A stretch of DNA of 42,372 bases, from the NCBI GenBank assembly GCA_024641285.1, contig JAHEDH010000011.1, forward strand, positions 1 to 42,372. The letters run 5' to 3'. The notes under the pieces are model-generated. The model was given only the letters and a program-made list of their open reading frames with translations. It did no database searches and was not told the DNA's origin. Both the position numbers and the translations under genes were made by a program. The stretch comes from a bacterium (lineage in GTDB: Bacteria; Actinomycetota; Acidimicrobiia; Spongiisociales; ZC4RG35). Below are positions 32,297 through 40,700 of the stretch, piece after piece. Numbering within the stretch: the first letter of the stretch is position 1; the number at the start of each line of letters is the position of its first letter.

Positions 32297-33580
32297 TCAG
32301 CCCTCGATTGCGGCACGTACGGCTTCTGCCGCCGTTGTCATGGCCGTGTTTGCGTCGATCTCACCGTTGCGGAGCAGCTGGAGGTTGTCTCCAAGCGTTC
32401 CCCACACGCTCGACATCTCGGGGATGTTGGGGATCGGCACACCGTCGGCCGCCGAGGCCCCGAAAGCCGAGATGGCGGCGTTGCCGGCGACGTTGTCGAT
32501 GATCGTCTGATGCACCGGCGGGCGCCCGTCGGCGGCGAAGAGGGCGTTCTGGCCTTCTTCGCTGGCGATGAAGTCGAACAGGAACGACTGCGCAACCAGC
32601 TTGTTCTCGCTGAACGAGCTGAGGAAGAACGCCTGCACGCCGATGAACGGCTGCGGGGTACCACCCTCGATCGTCGGGATCTTGGCGACCGACCACGGAA
32701 CGGTCCAGTCCGCAGCGCCACCGAGCTCCCACGGACCAGTGATCCAGAACGGCTGCTCGCCGGCGAGGAACAGGTTCTTGGCCTCGTCGTAGTTCGTCTT
32801 GCCGAGCACTCCGCTCGCACTGATCTCGCTCAGGAACTCGGCTCCGGCGATGGCGCCCTCCGAGTCGAGGCCGACATCGGTCGGGTCGTAGACACCGTCG
32901 GCCTCACCGAAGATGTAGCCGCCGGTCGCCGAGATGAACGGATAGTTGTGATAGGCGTCGGTTGCGTCACCGGCTCCGGGGACGCCGAGGCAGGCCTCGA
33001 CGGCGTCGGCCTCACATGCTGCGATGAGATCGTCGAAGGTTGCCGGCGCCTCTGCGACGAGATCGGTGTTGTAATAGAGCGCAACGGCCTCGACCGCGTA
33101 CGGAACGCCGTAGAGCGTGCCGTCGAACGTCAGGGCGTTGAGCGATGCATCGGTGAACGGGGCGGACCAGGCGCCGCCTTCGATCGGTTCGAGCACACCA
33201 TTGGTGGCGAGCTCGCCGACCCAGTCGGAAGCGCCGATGAAGATATCGGGGCCTTCGCCGGCGGGACCGGCCACGCCGACCTGGTCACGAATCTGCCCGA
33301 AGTCGACCAACTCGACGTTGATGACGACACCGGTCTCTTCGGTGAATGCCGGGGCGACCTCTTCGATGGCGCTTGCACGGTTCTCGTCCGCCCAGATGAG
33401 CAGCTCGATGGCCGGCGCGGCCTCGGTCGTGGTGGTTGTCTCGGGTGCGGCGGTCGTCGTCGTGACCTCCGCCTCTGTGGTGGTCGTTTCGTCGGCGGCG
33501 TCGTCGCCACCTCCGCACGCTGCGACGACGAGTGCAAACACTGCAAGCAGTGCGACCCATGGCATCTTCTTGAACGTCAC
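32297..33580 (-). CDS. malE: Maltose/maltodextrin-binding lipoprotein
   Basis: 427 residues. The signal peptide ends in LVVAAC, with lipidated Cys22. A Thr-rich linker (about 30-55) follows, then the two-lobed solute-binding domain. MalE-like marks are LLIWADENRASAI, GPDIFIGASDWVGELATNG, LYGVPYAVEAVALYYNTDL and PFWITGPWELGG. It captures maltodextrins at the cell surface and hands them to MalFG. GTG 33580 has GAGGAGG a few bases upstream. It is the first gene of the operon. Its leader holds an 11-bp hairpin, and the region shared with the LacI gene has an AT-rich palindrome. Confidence 0.92.
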   Translation of the reverse strand: MTFKKMPWVALLAVFALVVAACGGGDDAADETTTTEAEVTTTTAAPETTTTTEAAPAIELLIWADENRASAIEEVAPAFTEETGVVINVELVDFGQIRDQVGVAGPAGEGPDIFIGASDWVGELATNGVLEPIEGGAWSAPFTDASLNALTFDGTLYGVPYAVEAVALYYNTDLVAEAPATFDDLIAACEADAVEACLGVPGAGDATDAYHNYPFISATGGYIFGEADGVYDPTDVGLDSEGAIAGAEFLSEISASGVLGKTNYDEAKNLFLAGEQPFWITGPWELGGAADWTVPWSVAKIPTIEGGTPQPFIGVQAFFLSSFSENKLVAQSFLFDFIASEEGQNALFAADGRPPVHQTIIDNVAGNAAISAFGASAADGVPIPNIPEMSSVWGTLGDNLQLLRNGEIDANTAMTTAAEAVRAAIEG

Positions 33581-33637
33581 CGTTCCTCCTCGGTCAGGTT
33601 GTCTATCGGGTGTTCCTATACGGAATGAGTGTGAACC

Positions 33638-33662
33638 CAGGCACGCTCTGCGAGCGTGCCTG
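33638..33662 (-). promoter_or_regulatory. malE: 11-bp hairpin in the malE leader
   Basis: CAGGCACGCTC and GAGCGTGCCTG pair perfectly around a three-base loop, 58 bp before the malE start. If transcribed, it would cap or stabilise the 5' end; otherwise it is a possible operator. Confidence 0.55.
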
Positions 33663-33705
33663 CTCGGAGTTAAGCATGCCTTTTCGGTAGTCGTAGGCGA
33701 TCTTG

Positions 33706-33719
33706 CAGAAAATTTTCTG
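33706..33719. promoter_or_regulatory. Candidate LacI-family operator
   Basis: CAGAAAATTTTCTG is a perfect 14-bp palindrome between malE and the LacI gene. CTTGCAG overlaps its left edge and GATCTTG is repeated on both sides. CTTGCAG boxes occur in Streptomyces amylase and mal promoters (from memory). It lies just upstream of the regulator's own promoter. Confidence 0.6.
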
Positions 33720-33722
33720 ATC

Positions 33723-33753
33723 TTGTCGAAAATCCGTTCTCCGAATGATTAGT
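33723..33753 (+). promoter_or_regulatory. Weak promoter of the LacI-type gene
   Basis: TTGTCG (33723-33728) and GATTAG (33747-33752) are 18 bp apart. Transcription would begin about four bases before GTG 33765, which has no ribosome-binding site, so the mRNA would be nearly leaderless. Confidence 0.4.
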
Positions 33754-33764
33754 CTCAACTCACA

Positions 33765-34796
33765 GTGACGAGTCGACCAAAGCTCCAGGAGGTCTCCGAC
33801 CTCGCAGGCGTCAGCCTGGCAACCGTCAGCCGCGTGCTCAACGCTAAACCGGGCGTGGCGAGTGAGACCAGGGCCAAAGTGCTCAGCGTGCTCGCCGATC
33901 TCGGGTACCAGGACATCCCGGTCCGACCGGAGCAGACCGGCGTCGTCGGCATCGTCACTCCGGAGATGGACAATCCGATCTTCCCGCTGATCGCCCAGAC
34001 CATCGAGGCCCGCCTCGCCAGGCAGGGGTTGCTCTCGATGATCTGCCCGGCGACCTCGGACACCGTCAACGAGCAGGAGTATCTCGATCACTTCGCCGCC
34101 ACCCATGCCGCCGGAATCGTGATCGTCAACGGGCGGTACGCCGACCCAGATGTCGGATTCGGCCCGTATCAGAAGCTCGCCGCCTCCGGCATCCCGGTCG
34201 TCCTCGTCAATGGAGCGAGCGAGACCGACAACGTGCCACTCGTTGCGATCGATCTCGAAGCCGGTGCGAGGATGGCGGTACAGCATCTCGCCGCAATGGG
34301 CCATCGGCGGATCGGCGTGATGGTCGGGCCACAGCGCTATTCGAGCAGTCGCCTCCTCAAGACCGGCTACCTCGCCGAGATGGACCACCTGGGTCTCGAC
34401 ACGGGCGACGACCTCACCTCTGAGACACTCTTCACACTCGAGGGTGGGCGGGCCGGAGTCGCGAAACTGATAGAGGCCGGAGCTACCGGCATCGTCACCG
34501 GTAGCGACCTCATGGCGATCGGAGCCATCAATGGCATCCGGGCGTGGGGCAGATCGGTGCCCGAAGACGTGTCGGTCGTCGGGTTCGACGGGACTTCGCT
34601 GGCATCGGTGACGAACCCGAAACTCACATCGCTACGACAGCCGGTCGAACGGATGGCAGCGAGCGTGGCCTGGCTCCTCGAGAACACGAACCCGGATCTC
34701 GCCGACACGGTGCACATGTTCCAACCGGAGCTGATGATCGGCCGATCGACCGGACGCGTCGTGGTCGAGACGCCCTCAGGTTTCAAAGCGAGCTAG
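33765..34796 (+). CDS. LacI-family transcription regulator of the maltodextrin locus
   Basis: 343 residues. The N-terminal helix-turn-helix is PKLQEVSDLAGVSLATVSRVLN (about 5-27), and the hinge helix region ends near residue 60. A periplasmic-binding-protein-like sensor domain follows (GVVGIVTPEMDNPIF to VGFDGTSLASVTNPKLTSLRQP). It is divergent from malE, so it most likely represses malEFG-amylase and itself until maltodextrin or a derivative binds. The perfect palindrome at 33706-33719 is the best operator candidate. It ends 14 bp from a convergent gene. Confidence 0.93.
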   Translation: MTSRPKLQEVSDLAGVSLATVSRVLNAKPGVASETRAKVLSVLADLGYQDIPVRPEQTGVVGIVTPEMDNPIFPLIAQTIEARLARQGLLSMICPATSDTVNEQEYLDHFAATHAAGIVIVNGRYADPDVGFGPYQKLAASGIPVVLVNGASETDNVPLVAIDLEAGARMAVQHLAAMGHRRIGVMVGPQRYSSSRLLKTGYLAEMDHLGLDTGDDLTSETLFTLEGGRAGVAKLIEAGATGIVTGSDLMAIGAINGIRAWGRSVPEDVSVVGFDGTSLASVTNPKLTSLRQPVERMAASVAWLLENTNPDLADTVHMFQPELMIGRSTGRVVVETPSGFKAS

Positions 34797-34810
34797 GTCG
34801 ATCGGTCCGC

Positions 34811-35362
34811 TCACATCCACGAATTCGTGTGGTCGAGGATGTACAAGCTCACGTCCCTGGCTCGCTCGAGAGCGTCGCAGAGCTGCTCTCGGCCCATCAA
34901 CATCGAAGCCAGCGAGACGCTGCTCTTGCCGACCAGATGGAGCCTCCGCTCGGGAGCGTCGGTGACCGCCCCATACGAGTCGATCGCAGACACCTCGATG
35001 GGCAGATCGGCGCCGGCGACGCCGGCCAGGTCGGTGGCGAGGATCAGCAGGTCGGGCGGCGACCCCAGCGGAGGGATCTGCCAGTTGAAGAAGAGCTGAA
35101 GGAAGAAGTCGTCCTCCGGCTCCTCGAAGTCGTCGAGCTCCACGAGACGGTCCTGGAACGCCAGGAGGATCCTCGGGTCGACGTCGAGCGAGAGATGCAG
35201 GTCGAGCGGGCCGCTGCATGCCTCTTCGGGATGAACATCGACCTCCCACGACTGTCGCAGCGAGTACGTCTCGACGAAGTGCCGCTCGTCGTGGACGTGG
35301 AAGCCGTGCTCGATGGCATGCTCTTTCAGATCGGTCACGAAGCCGGGAATGTCGATTGCCAT
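34811..35362 (-). CDS. Uncharacterised 183-residue protein
   Basis: The frame starts at ATG 35362, with GGGG seven bases before it and TAGGCT at 35378-35373. It has no signal peptide or membrane helix and is acidic and strand-rich. Visible blocks are FVTDLKEHAIEHGFHVHDERHFVETYSL, PLDLHLSLDVDPRILLAFQDRL and LPIEVSAIDSYG. I do not recognise the family. The codon pattern and clean start support a real gene. It is convergent with the LacI gene and divergent from the phosphoesterase gene. Confidence 0.7.
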   Translation of the reverse strand: MAIDIPGFVTDLKEHAIEHGFHVHDERHFVETYSLRQSWEVDVHPEEACSGPLDLHLSLDVDPRILLAFQDRLVELDDFEEPEDDFFLQLFFNWQIPPLGSPPDLLILATDLAGVAGADLPIEVSAIDSYGAVTDAPERRLHLVGKSSVSLASMLMGREQLCDALERARDVSLYILDHTNSWM

Positions 35363-35404
35363 GTGAGACCCCAGCCTATCCGTCTCGTCTGAGAGTTCGA
35401 GCCG

Positions 35405-35410
35405 TACGAT
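35405..35410 (+). promoter_or_regulatory. Leaderless-type -10 element of the phosphoesterase gene
   Basis: TACGAT is followed by six bases and ATG 35417; no ribosome-binding site is present. Confidence 0.55.
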
Positions 35411-35416
35411 GCCGCC

Positions 35417-36070
35417 ATGGTCCGTATCCTCGCGATCGCCGACGAGACCTCCCACTCGCTGAGCGTGCAACGAATCAGGAGCATTGCGCCGGACCTGGTC
35501 GTCTCCTGCGGCGATCTGCCGTTCGACTATCTCGACTATGTGGCGTCGGCGGCGAACGTCTCGCTGTTGTATGTGCCGGGGAACCACGATCCCGAGCTCG
35601 GCCCCAAGGCCGTCCCGGCCTCTCCCGGGTACATGTACAGAGGCTGGGTGGATCCACCCGGTCCTCTCGGCGGCGTGAACCTCGATGGCCGGATCGCGAC
35701 CTGGAAGGGACTCACCTTCGCGGGCCTCGGAGGCTCGATCCGATACCGGCCCGGTCCCAACCAGTACACGGAGCGCCATATGAGGATGCGGGTCGCAAGG
35801 GTCGGGGCGAGGGCCCGATGGCATGCGATGACCCGTCGGCGGGGCGTCGATGTGCTGGTGACGCACTCACCACCCAGGGGCTACGGTGACCTCGATGACG
35901 TCGCACACCGCGGATTCGAGTCGTTCCGCGGCCTGATAGAACGGCTGGAACCAAAGATGATGATGCACGGGCACGTACATCCCCACGGCTTCGAGAAACC
36001 CGACCGGTCGCTCGGTTCCACCAGACTCGTCAATGTGATTCCCTTCAAGGTGATCGAGGTGGACCCGTGA
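35417..36070 (+). CDS. Cytoplasmic metallophosphoesterase
   Basis: 217 residues, no signal peptide. Calcineurin-like phosphoesterase motifs: VVSCGDLPFDYL, VPGNHDPE, VTHSPPRG and MMHGHVHPHG. The first motif, normally DxH, reads IADETSHS, so the first metal site looks altered. The size and layout resemble small YfcE/ICC-like phosphodiesterases acting on nucleotides or nucleic acid ends. Its stop overlaps the next start by four bases (GTGA), so the ParB-fold protein is translated with it and probably works with it. The mRNA is probably leaderless. Confidence 0.85.
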   Translation: MVRILAIADETSHSLSVQRIRSIAPDLVVSCGDLPFDYLDYVASAANVSLLYVPGNHDPELGPKAVPASPGYMYRGWVDPPGPLGGVNLDGRIATWKGLTFAGLGGSIRYRPGPNQYTERHMRMRVARVGARARWHAMTRRRGVDVLVTHSPPRGYGDLDDVAHRGFESFRGLIERLEPKMMMHGHVHPHGFEKPDRSLGSTRLVNVIPFKVIEVDP

Positions 36071-37029
36071 CCTGGGATCGCCTGTCGACCTATCCAAAGG
36101 CTCGGCGCAAGGAGCTGTTCCGGCGCATGGGCGGGATCCTCACCGGCAACCGGCCCGGATCACTGCTCACCCTCGATGAAGTACAGGACACGCTCCGCAG
36201 CTATCAGCAGTCCTACGGAGGGCTCAGATCGATTCCCGTCGCATCGATCATCGGGTCCGTGTCACGCAGCCAGGACTTCGACGACGCCTTCCTTCCTCGA
36301 TCGGACTCGATGGGAGAGCGATGGGAGAGGGTCGAGAGGTACTTCGCCGATCGCCCGTTCCCTCCGATCGACGTGTACAAGGTCGGAGACGCCTACTTCG
36401 TGTCGGACGGGCACCACCGCGTTGCGATCGCCAAGCAACGCAAGGTGGATTTCATCGATGCCGACGTCATCGAGGTCCACACGCCGTACGCAGTCACTTC
36501 GGACACCGATGTCACCCGTCTCGTCCATCTCGGGCAGCAGCGGCTGTTCCTGGAGGAGAGCGGACTGTCCGAAGTGCTCCCTTCTACGGAGTTCCGGTTC
36601 ACCAGACCGGAGGGTTACCGGGCACTCCTGGACAACGTGAAGATTCATGGTTGGGATCTGATGGTCGAGCGCCAGCGATACATCCCGAGGGAGGAGATCG
36701 CGCTCGACTGGTTCACCAAGGTCTATTCACCCACCAGGAGGCAGATCGACGAGGCGGGCCTCACAGACATCCTCGACGACATGACCGTCGATGACATCTA
36801 CCTCTGGGTGACCGATCAGTGGCGCCGGCTGTTTCACACCCGCGGCGGCCTCAGCTTCGGACAGATCATCGATGAGGTTGCTGCAGAGGAGTCCGAGAAA
36901 CTGACGTCCAAGGCGAAGGCCGCCGCCGGCCGGGTCGACGATGCGATCGGGGACGTCGTCGAAAGAGTCGACGACGCGATCGGCGACGTGATCGACAAAG
37001 TGAAGAAGCGTCCCACGAGCGAGGAGTGA
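36067..37029 (+). CDS. ParB/sulfiredoxin-fold domain protein with amphipathic tail
   Basis: 320 residues. A ParB-nuclease/sulfiredoxin-like core is indicated by IPVASIIGSVSR, PIDVYKVGDAYFVSDGHHRVAIAK (about 110-140) and IDADVIEV. The SDGHHR block is the phosphate-binding signature. No ParB helix-turn-helix is apparent. A second part (about 170-275) has Trp/Tyr-rich helices. The last 35 residues repeat an 11-residue unit (RVDDAIGDVVE, RVDDAIGDVID), predicting a long amphipathic helix that could bind membrane or oligomerise. It overlaps the phosphoesterase by four bases. The fold can bind or hydrolyse nucleotides, so a joint role on nucleotide or nucleic acid phosphates is possible; this is inference. 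Confidence 0.8.
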   Translation: MTWDRLSTYPKARRKELFRRMGGILTGNRPGSLLTLDEVQDTLRSYQQSYGGLRSIPVASIIGSVSRSQDFDDAFLPRSDSMGERWERVERYFADRPFPPIDVYKVGDAYFVSDGHHRVAIAKQRKVDFIDADVIEVHTPYAVTSDTDVTRLVHLGQQRLFLEESGLSEVLPSTEFRFTRPEGYRALLDNVKIHGWDLMVERQRYIPREEIALDWFTKVYSPTRRQIDEAGLTDILDDMTVDDIYLWVTDQWRRLFHTRGGLSFGQIIDEVAAEESEKLTSKAKAAAGRVDDAIGDVVERVDDAIGDVIDKVKKRPTSEE

Positions 37030-37061
37030 CAACGACGCCTCGGTGAGAGTCGACCCTCGCG

Positions 37062-37093
37062 GAAGAGCCCACGGAGCGACCCGTGGGCTCTTC
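37062..37093 (+). terminator. 13-bp hairpin after the ParB-fold gene
   Basis: GAAGAGCCCACGG and CCGTGGGCTCTTC pair perfectly around a six-base loop, 32 bp after the stop. There is no U-tract. It lies between convergent genes and could serve both. Confidence 0.75.
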
Positions 37094-37112
37094 GCGATCG
37101 AACAGGCTCGTT

Positions 37113-37589
37113 TCAACCCGAGGAGTCGGCGAGCCCTTGATACCGGTCCGCCCAGGCCTGGACCCCGGCCGGGTGCGCCAGGTAGTGGTCGGCAAGCCCA
37201 TTCCATCGAGCCGCTTCGGCCGTTTGAACGCGTGTGTATCGGCTCGCCAGTGCCTCCCAACGGGTTGCCTCCGCAATCCGCCCGGATGTGAGGACGGAGT
37301 GGCCTTCGTACGCTGCCGCCAGCGCGGTCCAACGGTCGGCTTCGGCCCTGGCCCGGGCGGTGGCGCCGGGATACTCGGATGCGACGAGTGCCTCCCACCT
37401 TGCGGTCTCCGCCTGCACGGAGATCGCAGCCTCAGGTGTGTCGTTCGAGACGTTGCTCGCTGCGACCAAGGCGACTCCCACAGCCGCAAGTGCAACGAGC
37501 GCAAGCATCACCAGATGAAGCCCCCCGACCCGCGTGACCGTGACATTCGGTGTCCTGCCGATGCTTCTCTCCACTACCTGATTCGCCAC
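37113..37589 (-). CDS. Small membrane protein with Trp-centred helical repeats
   Basis: 158 residues from GTG 37589, with AAAGGAG seven bases before it. One membrane helix (about 22-45) is followed by an outside part made of about five repeats with consensus AEA-RW-ALA-xx-Y. W falls at 65, 87, 111 and 129, with Y150 in the last, incomplete unit; spacing is 18 to 24 residues. The repeats should form helices with one aromatic face. I know no family with this pattern. It is divergent from the SARP fusion gene, with a perfect 11-bp tandem repeat between them, so it is a likely target of that regulator. Confidence 0.75.
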   Translation of the reverse strand: MANQVVERSIGRTPNVTVTRVGGLHLVMLALVALAAVGVALVAASNVSNDTPEAAISVQAETARWEALVASEYPGATARARAEADRWTALAAAYEGHSVLTSGRIAEATRWEALASRYTRVQTAEAARWNGLADHYLAHPAGVQAWADRYQGLADSSG

Positions 37590-37685
37590 GAGTGGCTCCT
37601 TTCTCCTGACCCTTGCGGGTCCTGTCGTGTGGAGACACAGTCGACGACCAGCCTGTCGCAGCGCCTACACCCGCCTGTCACCCTC

Positions 37686-37707
37686 CGTGAAAGGTGCGTG
37701 AAAGGTG
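37686..37707. promoter_or_regulatory. Perfect tandem direct repeat, SARP-box-like
   Basis: CGTGAAAGGTG occurs twice without a gap (37686-37696 and 37697-37707). Direct repeats with an 11-bp step, one helical turn, are the known binding pattern of SARP regulators. The site lies 66 bp upstream of a SARP gene and 36 bp before its -10 element, and also upstream of the divergent Trp-repeat gene. Confidence 0.6.
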
Positions 37708-37743
37708 GAGCCGGTCGACTGGTCCGGTGGCCGCGCCGCCACA

Positions 37744-37749
37744 TAGGAT
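37744..37749 (+). promoter_or_regulatory. -10 element of the SARP fusion gene
   Basis: TAGGAT would start transcription near 37756, giving a short leader that contains GGAAGGGG, the ribosome-binding site of GTG 37773. Confidence 0.5.
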
Positions 37750-37772
37750 GCGACGGTCGGAAGGGGCGACGA

Positions 37773-40700
37773 GTGGAATATGGAATCCTCGGGAGTCTCG
37801 AGGTGCGGTCGGCCGGTGAGCTGGTTGAGGTCGGACCCCGCCGACTGCGAATGCTTCTCGCGCTGTTGGTGATCAACGCCAATCGAGTCGTCACCACCGA
37901 TCGGATCCTCGAAGAGCTCTGGGGCGACGAGGCCGACGGCAAGGAGAATGCACTCTGGGTCTACATCTCGAGGCTTCGCTCTGCGCTCGGTGATGAAAGT
38001 GCGCTCGTCACGCGCGATCACGGCTACTCGCTGATCGTCGACGAGGCGGACATCGACGCCCGCCGCTTCGAGTCGACGCTCAAAGCCGGGCGAGCACTGC
38101 TCAAACAGGATCCGGCACAGGCGTCGATCCTGCTGAGCCAAGGTCTCGAGCTGTGGCGCGGGCCGGCTCTGGAGGAATTCGCCTACGAGGAGTTCGCCCG
38201 ATCCGAGATCGCACGGCTCGAGGAGCTCCGTGTGGCAGCCATCGAGGACCGGATCGACGCCGATCTCCGTCGCGGGCTCGCGGGCGAGCTCGTCGGTGAA
38301 CTTGAGGTGCTGCGCCACGCCCATCCGACTCGCGAACGGCTGGTGGGCCAGCTCATGCTGGCGTTGTACCGCTCCGGCCGGCAGTCCGACGCGCTGCGCT
38401 CGTTCGAGGCATACCGCACGCGGCTCGGTGAGGAACTCGGGCTGGAGCCGTCGCCGGAGCTGCAACGACTCGAAGAGCAGATCCTGCTGCACGACTCCCG
38501 GATCCGCGCCCGTGAGCCCGACCGGAGAAGCTCGCAGGCGTCGCTGTCCCGACCAATGCTCGTGAACCCTTTCAAGGGCCTGCGGGCCTTCCACGAGGAC
38601 GACAGCGCCAACTTCTTTGGTCGGGACCGGCTCGTGGCCGACATCATCCGCCGGCTCGACTCGGGCACCTCGCTGATCGGTCTCGTCGGCCCGAGCGGCT
38701 CGGGGAAGTCGAGTGTGGTGCGGGCCGGAGTGCTCCCGGCGCTCCGGAAAGGCGCAATCGATGGGTCGGATCGCTGGTTGATCGCGCACATGGTTCCCGG
38801 CGCACATCCCTTCGCCGAGCTCGAGGCGGCACTCCTGAGGGCCTCACTCGATGCACCAGACAGTCTGTCCGAGCAGCTGGCGGACCCCGAGACGGGGATC
38901 CTCCGGGCCGTTCTGCGCGTGCTCCCGGAAGAGCAATCCCGACTCGTCCTGGTCGTGGACCAGTTCGAAGAGCTGTTCATCCTCGTCGAGGACGAAGCCC
39001 GGAGAAGCGACTTCTTGAAAGGCTTGCTCCTGGCGGCAAGCGATCCGCACAGTCGCGTCATGATCATGTTCACCCTGCGCGCCGACTTCTACGATCGTCC
39101 TCTGAGACACCCGGAATTCGGCACCGCGATGAGTGCGGGGATCGTCAACGTCGTGCCAATGAGCCCCGACGAGCTGGAAGTCGCGGCTCGGCGGCCGGCG
39201 GAAGAGACAGGTGTCGCGCTGGAGCCGTCACTGCTCGCTGCACTGCTGGCAGATGTGCTCGGTCGACCCGGCGGGCTGCCCCTCTTTCAGTACACGTTGA
39301 CGGAACTGTTCGATCGTCGCAGTGATCAGACGCTCACCCTCGCTACCTATGAGACGATGGGCGGGGTGGTCGGCGCACTCGGTCGCAGGGCCGATGCGAT
39401 CTACGCCGACCTCGACCCGGCTGAGCAGGCAACTGCACGACAGCTGTTCCTCCGCCTGGTCACCATCGCCGACGGTGGAGAGTGGGGAAGGCGCCGCGTG
39501 CCGGCGTCGGAGATCCTGTCGCTCGATATCGACGTCGTCGCTCTCCAGACCGTCATCGACGCGTTTGTGGCACATCGGCTTCTCACGCTTGATCGCGATT
39601 CGGTCACAGGCGCACCCACGGTCGAGGTCGCGCACGAAGCCCTCCTGACGAACTGGCAGCGTCTCCAGACGTGGATCGAAGACGCCCGCGACGACCTCAA
39701 ACGCCACGACGCGCTGACGGCTGCGCTCAGCGAGTGGGTCGACGCGGGCCGCGATCCCGGCTATCTGGTGAGCGGGGCCCGCCTCGCTTCCTATGACCAG
39801 TGGGCCTCCGAGACCACGATGCGCCTCACGGAGACCGAGCGCGACTTCATCGACCTGAGCAGAGAGCACAACGCCAGAATCGAAGGCGAGCGCAGCGACC
39901 GCGAACACAGAGCCAGGAGATCGGCTCGGCGACGCGGGGCCGGAATGGCAGGCGTGACCGGAGTGATCGCTATCGCAGCACTCGTGGTCTTCGGAGCAAT
40001 CGGCGGCGATGAAGGGCCTACCGTTGCCTTCTTTGGGCTCCCCGAAGACAACGGCTGGAACGCCAATATCGTGGCCGGCTTGGATCGCGCGACCCGAGAG
40101 TTCGATCTGGCTCGAGAAGATGCTCGGCCCACGGTGGATCCCTCGGGCGAGTTCCGCGCCATCGCCGAGAGCGGCGCCGACCTGATCGTCACCGACGCTG
40201 CGCCCACCTACTACGCCCCCGACGTGTTCCTCGACTTCCCCGAGATCTCCTTCGCGGTCATCGATGCCGTCGTCGATGCTCCCAACACCATGAGCATCCT
40301 GTTCGCCAACGAGCACGGGGGCTACTTGGCCGGGGTTGCAGCGGCGATGAAGTCGGAGACAGGGATCGTCGGCTTCGTTGGAGGTCTCCGCCTCACGCCG
40401 ATCGAGGAGTTCCGGGCTGGGTTCGAGGCCGGGGTATACCGCATCGATCCCGACATCGAGGTGCTGGCCACGTACATCGAGGAACGGCCCGACAGCGGGA
40501 TCGGATCGGAGGCGTTCGCGCGCTCCGACCTCGGGGAGATACGGGCAACGGCTCTCTACGAACTCGGGGCGGATGTCGTCTTCCACGCCGCAGGGTTCTC
40601 CGGATTCGGAGTGTTCGACGCGGCCCGTCGCCAGTCGGACGTTCAGGATCGCCACCTCTGGGCAATCGGGGTCGACAACGACCAGTGGTATTCGACGGAC

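Noticed and set aside
27792-33580. Missing ATPase gene read as a broken maltodextrin operon
   Set aside because: All visible genes are intact, and actinobacterial sugar importers commonly rely on a shared ATPase encoded elsewhere.
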